From assembly GCA_016882185.1 (NCBI GenBank), contig VHCC01000020.1:1-10876 (forward strand): DNA of 10,876 nt, written 5' to 3'. Below are positions 1 to 6,381 of the stretch, piece after piece. Under the pieces are notes generated by a model. The model was not told where the DNA came from. It made no database searches and was given only the letters and a program-made list of their open reading frames with translations. Both the position numbers and the translations under genes were made by a program. How positions within the stretch are numbered: the stretch's first letter is position 1; each line of letters opens with the position of its first letter. The DNA comes from Candidatus Pelagibacterales bacterium. Its GTDB lineage: Bacteria > Pseudomonadota > Alphaproteobacteria > Pelagibacterales > Pelagibacteraceae.

Positions 1-1312
1 AGTCGGGTTTTCTAAATTTTTTATTTACTTTTACAACATCATTAAAATAATTAATTGCATTTATGATTAATTTTCTAAGGATTGGATGTTTTTCTACAAC
101 TAAATTTGAATTAAAGTTCTTAATAAATTTCCAAATAACTTCCTCCTTATCTGTATTACTAACGCTGACTAAGTTTAATAAAATATTAAATGAAATAATT
201 ATTTCTTCTTTTGGTGGATTGCCGTTGTGAACATGCCAAACTGGATTCCCAAGTTTTTCTTTTTCTTCTTGTTTTTCAAATTTTTCTAGAAAGGAAAGGT
301 ACTCATCGACTGCTTTTGGAATAACTTGAAAATATAATTTTTTAGCTCTAGTTGGATTCTGGTACATATATAAAGATAAACTTTCAGGCGATGCATACTT
401 AAGCCATTGCTCAATTGTGATTCCATTTCCTTTTGATTTAGAAATTTTTTCTCCATTTTCATCTAAAAATAATTCATAAGCAAAACCAGCAGGTGGTATC
501 CCTCCTAAAATTCTACAAATTTTGCTAGACAGTTCCGCACTTGGGATAAGGTCTTTTCCATACATTTCAAAATCAACTCCAAGAGCAAACCAACGCATGG
601 CCCAATCGACTTTCCACTGTAATTTACATGCCCCCCCTGTAATTTTTGTTTCAATTCTTTTATTTCCGTTTTGATAAATAATAGTTTTGCTATCTAAATT
701 TTTCTCTATTATTGCAACTTCTAATACTTTTCCTGTCTCAGGGCAGATAGGTAAAAATGGACTATAAGTTTTTCTTCTTTCTGGACCCAGTGTTGGCAAA
801 ACAACCTCCATTATTTTGTCATAATTTTTTAAAACTGAAATTAAAGCCTCATCAAATTTACCGCTGGTATATAGTTCAGTTGAGCTTTTAAATTCATATT
901 TAAAATTAAACTCGTCTAAAAATTTTTTTAACATATTATTATTATGCTCTCCAAAACTTTTGAATTTTTTAAAAGGATCAGGAATTGCTGTTAATGGCTT
1001 ATTTAAATTATCCTCTAAAATTGATTTATTTGGAATGTTATCAGGAATTTTTCTAAGTCCATCCATATCGTCTGAAAATGTAAATAGTTTCACTGGTATA
1101 TTGGATAATTTTTGGAAAGCATTCATAACCATAGAAGTTCTACAAACCTCTCCAAAAGTTCCAATATGAGGAAGGCCACTTGGTCCATAACCTGTCTGAA
1201 ATAAAACGTACCCTTTTTTATCTATTATTTTCAGTCTTTTTTTTAATATCTCTCTAGACTCAGCAAAGGGCCACGCTTCGGATTCTTCAAAAAATTTTTT
1301 ATCAATTAACAT
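1..1312 (-). CDS. lysS: Lysyl-tRNA synthetase, class I (C-terminus cut by window edge)
   Basis: Attaches lysine to tRNA-Lys in the cytoplasm using the class I (Rossmann-fold) enzyme, which most alphaproteobacteria use instead of the common class II LysRS. About 437 residues are visible and the frame is open to base 1, so I expect roughly the last 90-100 residues, the end of the anticodon-binding region, to be missing. Visible signatures are an early AWPF segment (residues 13-16), the ATP-binding HIGH-type motif as GPSGLPHIG (43-51), the family motif TGGACKLQWK (225-234) followed by DWAMRW, and a KMSKS-type loop KISKS (289-293). The ATG at 1310-1312 puts AWPF at the usual distance from the N-terminus. 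It lies 11 bp inside the end of amgK, so translation is probably coupled. There is no strong Shine-Dalgarno, only a purine-rich AAGATCTAAGA stretch. No frameshift is seen. The class I call is very secure; the symbol follows alphaproteobacterial usage (also called lysK). Confidence 0.95.
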   Translation of the reverse strand, partial: MLIDKKFFEESEAWPFAESREILKKRLKIIDKKGYVLFQTGYGPSGLPHIGTFGEVCRTSMVMNAFQKLSNIPVKLFTFSDDMDGLRKIPDNIPNKSILEDNLNKPLTAIPDPFKKFKSFGEHNNNMLKKFLDEFNFKYEFKSSTELYTSGKFDEALISVLKNYDKIMEVVLPTLGPERRKTYSPFLPICPETGKVLEVAIIEKNLDSKTIIYQNGNKRIETKITGGACKLQWKVDWAMRWFALGVDFEMYGKDLIPSAELSSKICRILGGIPPAGFAYELFLDENGEKISKSKGNGITIEQWLKYASPESLSLYMYQNPTRAKKLYFQVIPKAVDEYLSFLEKFEKQEEKEKLGNPVWHVHNGNPPKEEIIISFNILLNLVSVSNTDKEEVIWKFIKNFNSNLVVEKHPILRKLIINAINYFNDVVKVNKKFRKPD

Positions 1313-2312
1313 TCTTAGATCTTAAATTAATTTGCTGATTAATGATAACTCTTACATCTTTAAATATTGGATCTTCTAACCTTTTATTAAGTATTGTCCA
1401 AGTGTAAGGAATTAATCTTAAATATTTATTTTTATTATCTCTCTTAAAAAGCCTTGAAAATATTCCAATAATTTTCATAGCTCTTTGCACTGAAAGAATA
1501 GAAAATTCTTTACTAAACTGTTTAATATTAAAATCCTTTTCTTTCTTTGCTAATGACAAATAGTAATCTAATAATTTTTTCTTCAAATCAGCGGTAGTTT
1601 TAATTCTAACATCATCAATTAACGAAAGTATATCGTAAGCTCTTGAGCCAATTAAAGCATCTTGACTATCAATAATTCCAATTTTATTTTTAGATACTGA
1701 TCTACATTCCATGATATTTGAAACATGAAAATCTCTGTGAACAAAATAATTATTTTTATTAATATTATTTTTTAAAATCGAAAGTAATAATTTTCTTAAT
1801 TTTTTTATTTTAGAATTACTCTTAATTTTTGCTACGTAAGGTAAGTACCAGATAAAGAATAAATCTATTTCTTTTTTTAAAATTTTATAAGTGTATTTTT
1901 TAAATCTAAATATATTTGTTTTAAAGTTTATTCTTTGTAATTTAATTAAGAACCTAACTAATGATTTATAAATATATAATTTATTTTTAGATTTTTTTAT
2001 TAGCTGAAAATAAGTTTTATTACCAAAATCTTCTAATAAAGCTAAACCTTTCTTATAATCAAAATCTATTATTAATGGTGCTTTAATGCCCTGTTTATTT
2101 AAAAACTTATTAATAAGAACATAATTTAATATATTAGATTTTTTCTCTCTTACTGCGGTAGCAAGAATATAAGATTTGTTTTTGTGATAAATTCTAAAAT
2201 AACTTCTAAAAGAAGCATCTCCCTTTATTTTTTTTACTTTATAATTTTCTAGATAATTTTTTTTAAGAAAATTTTTAATTATTTTTAATCTACTCTTATT
2301 TATCATTAACAC
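1302..2312 (-). CDS. amgK: N-acetylmuramate/N-acetylglucosamine 1-kinase (AmgK-like phosphotransferase)
   Basis: An aminoglycoside-phosphotransferase-fold kinase of the AmgK family. Characterised members phosphorylate the anomeric position of MurNAc and GlcNAc released from peptidoglycan, the step before MurU makes UDP-MurNAc. Of 336 residues, the family marks are GDASFRSYFR (31-40), the catalytic loop HRDFHVSN (192-199, with D194 and N199), the metal-binding segment IIDSQDA (213-219, D215) followed by AYDILSL, and a C-terminal QRAMKIIGIFSRL (276-288). Family members usually read DFQDA; serine replaces that phenylalanine here, although the aspartate is kept. The protein is very rich in Lys, Asn and Ile. 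The longest start is GTG (2310-2312). An ATG two codons later (2304-2306) is an equally good candidate and would shorten the overlap with tsaE from 17 to 11 bp. The tsaE-amgK order is typical of alphaproteobacteria, but no murU follows. Family assignment is firm; the exact substrate is inferred. Confidence 0.85.
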   Translation of the reverse strand: MLMINKSRLKIIKNFLKKNYLENYKVKKIKGDASFRSYFRIYHKNKSYILATAVREKKSNILNYVLINKFLNKQGIKAPLIIDFDYKKGLALLEDFGNKTYFQLIKKSKNKLYIYKSLVRFLIKLQRINFKTNIFRFKKYTYKILKKEIDLFFIWYLPYVAKIKSNSKIKKLRKLLLSILKNNINKNNYFVHRDFHVSNIMECRSVSKNKIGIIDSQDALIGSRAYDILSLIDDVRIKTTADLKKKLLDYYLSLAKKEKDFNIKQFSKEFSILSVQRAMKIIGIFSRLFKRDNKNKYLRLIPYTWTILNKRLEDPIFKDVRVIINQQINLRSKNVN

Positions 2313-2754
2313 TAAAACCTAACCACTTTCCTTTTCCATTAAATTCTAAAGATCTAAAATTTCGATTAGGATCGTAAATAAATTTAATTTGTAAAAAATT
2401 ATTTAATGAACTCATGGCAATTTCTGGCCACTCAATTATATTTATAAAATCTTTGGCTGTATCTAGTAATCCTATATTAAAAATTTCTTTTTCTTGCTTT
2501 AGTCTATAAAAATCATAATGGGCAATTTTCAAATCTTTTCCTAGATTATAATATTGAACAATATTAAAAGTTGGGCTTACTATTTCCTCTAACGGAAGTT
2601 GATTTTTTTCCTGTAAGTAATTTATTAAAAATCTAGTGAATGTCGTTTTGCCTGTTCCTAAATTTCCACTAAGTAATATAAAATCATTTATTTTTAATTT
2701 AATAGCGACTGCTTGAGCAATTTTTTTTGTGGAATCTAATGATTTTAATTCCAT
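2296..2754 (-). CDS. tsaE: tRNA threonylcarbamoyladenosine biosynthesis ATPase TsaE
   Basis: TsaE (formerly YjeE) is the small ATPase that works with TsaB and TsaD to make N6-threonylcarbamoyladenosine at position 37 of ANN-decoding tRNAs. The 152-residue length is normal for the family. The Walker A loop is GNLGTGKTT (30-38), followed by the switch segment SPTF (60-63), the conserved HYDFYRL (79-85) and the EWPE motif (108-111), all in family order. The ATG at 2752-2754 lies 10 bp after the ahcY stop, with no Shine-Dalgarno, and the 3' end overlaps the start of amgK. It therefore sits in one transcription unit with ahcY, amgK and lysS. No residue appears to be missing. Confidence 0.95.
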   Translation of the reverse strand: MELKSLDSTKKIAQAVAIKLKINDFILLSGNLGTGKTTFTRFLINYLQEKNQLPLEEIVSPTFNIVQYYNLGKDLKIAHYDFYRLKQEKEIFNIGLLDTAKDFINIIEWPEIAMSSLNNFLQIKFIYDPNRNFRSLEFNGKGKWLGFSVNDK

Positions 2755-2764
2755 TTAATTGAAA

Positions 2765-4054
2765 TTAATAACGATATGTATCTGGTTTAAAAGGTCCTTT
2801 TTGAGAAACAGTAATATAATCAGCTTGTTCTTTTGTTAATTTAGTAAGTTTTGCTCCAACTTTTGCAAGATGCAACATCGCAACTTTTTCATCTAAATGT
2901 TTAGGTAAAACATAAACTTTGTTTTGATATTTTCCATTACTATTCCACAATTCTATTTGTGCAATAACCTGGTTTGTAAAAGATGCGCTCATAACAAAAC
3001 TTGGATGTCCTGTTGCGCAACCAAGATTTACCAATCTTCCCTCCGCTAATAAAATAATTCTTTTTTTATCTGGAAACTCAATTTCATGCACCTGAGGCTT
3101 TACTTCATTCCACCGATAATTTTTTAATGCACTAACTTGAATTTCATTATCAAAATGTCCAATATTACAAAGTATTGATCTATCTTTCATTTTTCTCATA
3201 TGCTCAATAGTGACGATATCTTTGTTACCTGTGGCCGTAACAACAATGTCGGCTGAAGAGATGGCTTCATCCATTAGTACAACTTCATAACCTTCCATTG
3301 CAGCTTGTAACGCACAAATTGGATCTGCTTCTGTAACTAAAACTCTTGCTCCACTCTGTCTAAGAGATGCCGCACTACCTTTTCCAACATCTCCAAATCC
3401 TGCAACGATAGCAACTTTTCCTGACATCATTACATCTGTTGCTCTTCTAATCGAGTCTACTAAACTTTCTCTACAGCCATACAAATTATCAAATTTAGAT
3501 TTTGTCACTGAGTCATTTACGTTAATTGCTGGAATTAATAATTTATTTTCTTTCTCTAATATTTTTAAAGCCTTCACTCCAGTGGTTGTCTCTTCCGAAA
3601 CCCCTTTAATATTCTTCAATAAATCTTTATACTTATCGTGCATCAACATAGTTAAATCTCCTCCATCATCTAACAGGAGATTAGGTTTCCAATCTTTTTT
3701 TCCATTAATAGTTTGTTCAATACACCACCAATACTCCTCCTCCGTTTCACCCTTCCATGCGTAAACTGGTATTCCCTTTGCAGCGATAGCTGCTGCTGCA
3801 TGATCTTGCGTTGAAAATATATTACAAGATGACCATCTAACCTCAGCTCCAAGCGCCACTAATGTTTCTATTAAAACTGCTGTTTGAATTGTCATATGCA
3901 AACAGCCAATTATCTTAGCTCCTCTTAAAGGCTTACTTGACTGATACTCACTTCTAATTGCCATTAATCCTGGCATTTCAGTTTCTGCTAAGGAAATTTC
4001 TTTATTGCCAAATTCTGCTAGTTTTAAATCTTTTACTTTAAAATCTTGTGTCAT
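2765..4054 (-). CDS. ahcY: S-adenosylhomocysteine hydrolase (adenosylhomocysteinase)
   Basis: Reversibly splits S-adenosylhomocysteine into adenosine and homocysteine, removing the product inhibitor of methyltransferases and feeding homocysteine back to methionine. It is a cytosolic, NAD-dependent enzyme that usually forms tetramers. The 429 residues make a full-length protein. Recognisable parts are the substrate-domain GCLHMTIQTAVL (50-61), LLLDDGGD (127-134), the K185 and D189 pair in VTKSKFDN, the NAD-binding loop GFGDVGKG (219-226), NIGHFDNE (297-304), GCATGHPSFVMS (345-356) and the C-terminal KPDTYRY (423-429), whose K and Y reach the NAD of a neighbouring subunit. The ATG at 4052-4054 gives the usual N-terminus. 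A 51 bp gap separates it from chvG; it contains a TTGATA at 4092-4087 but no convincing -10, so read-through from chvIG is possible. No SAM- or SAH-riboswitch-like structure was seen upstream. Confidence 0.98.
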   Translation of the reverse strand: MTQDFKVKDLKLAEFGNKEISLAETEMPGLMAIRSEYQSSKPLRGAKIIGCLHMTIQTAVLIETLVALGAEVRWSSCNIFSTQDHAAAAIAAKGIPVYAWKGETEEEYWWCIEQTINGKKDWKPNLLLDDGGDLTMLMHDKYKDLLKNIKGVSEETTTGVKALKILEKENKLLIPAINVNDSVTKSKFDNLYGCRESLVDSIRRATDVMMSGKVAIVAGFGDVGKGSAASLRQSGARVLVTEADPICALQAAMEGYEVVLMDEAISSADIVVTATGNKDIVTIEHMRKMKDRSILCNIGHFDNEIQVSALKNYRWNEVKPQVHEIEFPDKKRIILLAEGRLVNLGCATGHPSFVMSASFTNQVIAQIELWNSNGKYQNKVYVLPKHLDEKVAMLHLAKVGAKLTKLTKEQADYITVSQKGPFKPDTYRY

Positions 4055-4105
4055 TATGAAAGTTAATTAACAATAAAACTTAGCCATATCAAATTTATTT
4101 ATGAA

Positions 4106-5635
4106 TTAATCTGCTATTGGTAAATCAATCTCAATGACCGCTCCTCTGCTTCCATCTAAATTATAGGCTTTAATATGTCCTTTGTGAGATTCGACTATAT
4201 TTTTCACAATATTTAATCCTAATCCGGAGTGCTGACCAAACATTTCCTTTGGTCTATTACTATAAAATCTTTCAAAAACTTTACCAATATTACTTTCATT
4301 AAAACCTGGTCCTTCATCAGTTATAATTATTTTTGCATCATTTTTAACTCTTTCAATTTTTATTTTTAAAATACTTTTTTTCGGACTGAAGGATATAGAG
4401 TTTTCTAATATATTAGAAATAACTTGCTGAATCCTACTTTCAAAACCAATGATAAAAGTTTTTTTTTTAATTAAATTATTAATCTCTATTGAAATATTTT
4501 TTTTAGTATTATTAATAACTTGCTGATATTCCTCTGCAACTTTATTTATAAGTTTAATTAGATCAAATCTAGTTAGTTGCAATTTAGCTTCTAATGCTTC
4601 ACCTTTAAGCATATTAGAATAATCTGTTATCAGTCTTTCAATTCTCACAACATCATCATTCAATATCCCAAGTAATCTATTTTTTTTTTCAGAATCTTTT
4701 GCATTTGGTAATAATTCTGACGCAGCTTTTAATGATGCTAGAGGATTTCTAATTTCATGAGTAAGATCAGATGCAAATCTCTCTGCAAATTCAATTCTTT
4801 TATATAAATTATTTGTCATCCCAGAAAGTGATCTTGATAAGTTTCCAATTTCATCAGGTCTTAAATTAATTCTATTAATAATTTTATTATCAGGATGATC
4901 TGAACTTGCTGAGGAGGTATAGCGGCCTAGAATTCTAATTGGTTTAATTATATTTGCATTTAAAAAAATTGAAAAAATTAATATGATTGCAGCAACACTT
5001 AATGCAGTTCTAATAACAAAATTTTTTCTCTCAATAACAGCATTTTGAATGTCATTTGAGTCCTCTGTTATGACAATAAACCCCTTATTTTCATTATTTA
5101 AAACTAACGAAGATAAGCTAACAACAATAAAATTTTCTTTAATTTTTTTTGATAAAGTTAAGACCTTGTCAGACCCTAATATATTTAAATTATCGCTAAT
5201 AATTTTATTAAGTAATTTCTCTTCTTGTTGAGTAGTTAGGTCAGAAGTGTCTGGTATATTATCTGTTGTTAATTTTTTTTCTTGAACCTCAGGTACTTTA
5301 TAAAAGGGTTTTGCATTTATATCTAAAGAGTGAACATCTGCTATGATTTGTTTTTTTGAGTCATAAATTCTAATTTGATTAATATTGGGCAATAAATATT
5401 TATAATTTGCCAAAAAACTTTTTAAATTATCCCGTTTATAAGGAGTGCGCTGTAACTCCATATTTAAAGCAATATTTTTAATAAGTTTAGAGTGCTCTTT
5501 CTTTTTATTATTAACAAGCTCTGGTTCTATAGATTGTAGATATGAATAAGTTGCTAGAGTTAATATTGAAAAGAAAAATAAATTTATAAATAAAAATTTT
5601 GCTAATAGTGATTTTAAGCTAATAAATCTTTTCAT
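4106..5635 (-). CDS. chvG: Sensor histidine kinase, ChvG/ExoS type
   Basis: Inner-membrane sensor kinase of the ChvG-ChvI system, which in alphaproteobacteria responds to envelope stress or acid and controls surface and metabolic genes. Of 509 residues, an N-terminal membrane segment (about 13-31) is followed by a periplasmic sensor region (about 35-205), a second membrane segment (about 207-228), a HAMP linker (about 229-280) and a HisKA domain with phospho-acceptor H293 in LTHEIRNP. The HATPase domain follows, with N box N412 (NILENSISFSP), G1 box DEGPGF (440-445), F box FERFY and G2 box GLGLNIVK (471-478). All catalytic boxes look intact, so it should be active. It starts 5 bp after the chvI stop, with no Shine-Dalgarno. 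The sensor region has no motif I can name. Identification as ChvG rather than a generic EnvZ-like kinase rests mainly on its ChvI partner and on ahcY downstream. Confidence 0.88.
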   Translation of the reverse strand: MKRFISLKSLLAKFLFINLFFFSILTLATYSYLQSIEPELVNNKKKEHSKLIKNIALNMELQRTPYKRDNLKSFLANYKYLLPNINQIRIYDSKKQIIADVHSLDINAKPFYKVPEVQEKKLTTDNIPDTSDLTTQQEEKLLNKIISDNLNILGSDKVLTLSKKIKENFIVVSLSSLVLNNENKGFIVITEDSNDIQNAVIERKNFVIRTALSVAAIILIFSIFLNANIIKPIRILGRYTSSASSDHPDNKIINRINLRPDEIGNLSRSLSGMTNNLYKRIEFAERFASDLTHEIRNPLASLKAASELLPNAKDSEKKNRLLGILNDDVVRIERLITDYSNMLKGEALEAKLQLTRFDLIKLINKVAEEYQQVINNTKKNISIEINNLIKKKTFIIGFESRIQQVISNILENSISFSPKKSILKIKIERVKNDAKIIITDEGPGFNESNIGKVFERFYSNRPKEMFGQHSGLGLNIVKNIVESHKGHIKAYNLDGSRGAVIEIDLPIAD

Positions 5636-5640
5636 TATAT

Positions 5641-6342
5641 TTAGCTAATATTCCAGCGATATCCACTTCCATATCTTGTCTCAATTGCAGAAAATTTTGG
5701 ATCAATTTTTTTAAATTTTTTACGTATTCGTTTAACATGACTATCAATAGTCCTATCCTCAATGTCATTATCTTGTTTATAAGCAATATTCATTAAGTAT
5801 GCCCTTTCCTTAACAACACCTGGTCTTTTTGCTAATTCATAAATAATTTTAAATTCGGTTGTAGTTAACTTATCAGGCAAAGCTTTTCCTCCCCACTCGC
5901 ATTCTAATTGTTCCGAGTCCAAAGTTAACCGACCAACGGTTAGAATATTTTTTGGTTGAGAGACAGTTTTTGGCTCTAACTTTCTTAATTGAACTCTAAT
6001 TCTCTCTATCAATACTTTAATGGAAAAACCTCCAGACTTTTTAACATAATCATCAGCACCAAGTTTCAATCCTAATAATTCATCTACCTCATCATCTTTG
6101 GAAGTTAATAAAATTACAGGAATAGAAGATTTTTTTCTAAGTTTTTCTAGCAACTCTTCACCGTTCATCTTAGGCATTTTTAAATCTATAACTGCTAAAT
6201 CAGGAGGAAGTCTGGTCATTCCTATGTATGCACTTTCGCCATCCAGATAAGTCTGAACTTTAAATCCTTCATTTTCAAGTGCCATTGAAACACTTGTTAA
6301 AATATTTCTGTCATCATCGACTAAGGCGATTGTTTTGTTCAT
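5641..6342 (-). CDS. chvI: Response regulator ChvI (OmpR/PhoB family)
   Basis: Cytoplasmic DNA-binding regulator phosphorylated by ChvG. The 233 residues hold a receiver domain (about 1-120) with acidic pocket D9-D11, phospho-acceptor D53 in VIDLKMP, T80 and K101, and a C-terminal winged helix (about 135-232). Signatures typical of ChvI rather than generic OmpR proteins are DDDRNILTSVSMALENEGF (9-27), RPGVVKERAYLMNIAY (173-188), DRTIDSHVKRIRKKF (196-210) and IETRYGSGYRW (220-230). The ATG at 6340-6342 gives the canonical N-terminus. It lies 39 bp after the polA stop and is followed within 5 bp by chvG, a standard regulator-kinase pair. In better studied relatives the system governs acid, envelope and symbiosis or virulence genes; the target genes here cannot be read from the window. 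Confidence 0.93.
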   Translation of the reverse strand: MNKTIALVDDDRNILTSVSMALENEGFKVQTYLDGESAYIGMTRLPPDLAVIDLKMPKMNGEELLEKLRKKSSIPVILLTSKDDEVDELLGLKLGADDYVKKSGGFSIKVLIERIRVQLRKLEPKTVSQPKNILTVGRLTLDSEQLECEWGGKALPDKLTTTEFKIIYELAKRPGVVKERAYLMNIAYKQDNDIEDRTIDSHVKRIRKKFKKIDPKFSAIETRYGSGYRWNIS

Positions 6343-6381
6343 ATAAATTATTTTATAATAATATTTGTATAATCAAAAGTT
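6343..6381 (-). promoter_or_regulatory. Possible chvI promoter in the polA-chvI gap
   Basis: The 39 bp between the polA stop and the chvI start is nearly all A/T. On the minus strand it contains TTGATT (6376-6371) as a -35-like element and TAAAAT (6355-6350) or TATAAA (6357-6352) as -10-like elements. The spacing is 13-15 bp, shorter than the ideal 17, and such matches are frequent in DNA of this composition. The gene pair may instead be read from polA. Confidence 0.22.

Noticed and set aside
960..1169. 69-codon open frame on the plus strand
   Set aside because: Antisense to the N-terminal catalytic domain of lysS, whose motifs are clear in the other strand.
3582..3852. Two 60-codon frames, one on each strand, within ahcY
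   Set aside because: Both overlap the highly conserved ahcY coding sequence and have no recognisable protein features.
4062..4071. GTTAATTAAC palindrome just upstream of ahcY as an operator
   Set aside because: In DNA of this A/T content a 10 bp palindrome is expected many times by chance in a window of this length, and no second copy was noticed at a meaningful position.
4055..4105. SAM or SAH riboswitch before ahcY
   Set aside because: The gap is only 51 bp, almost all A/T, and forms no stem with the G/C content such aptamers need.
4441..4510. Long T runs as rho-independent terminators
   Set aside because: They fall inside coding genes, encode lysine-rich stretches on the minus strand and lack a preceding G/C-rich stem.
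5049..5231. 60-codon open frame on the plus strand
   Set aside because: Antisense to the periplasmic region of chvG; no supporting evidence.
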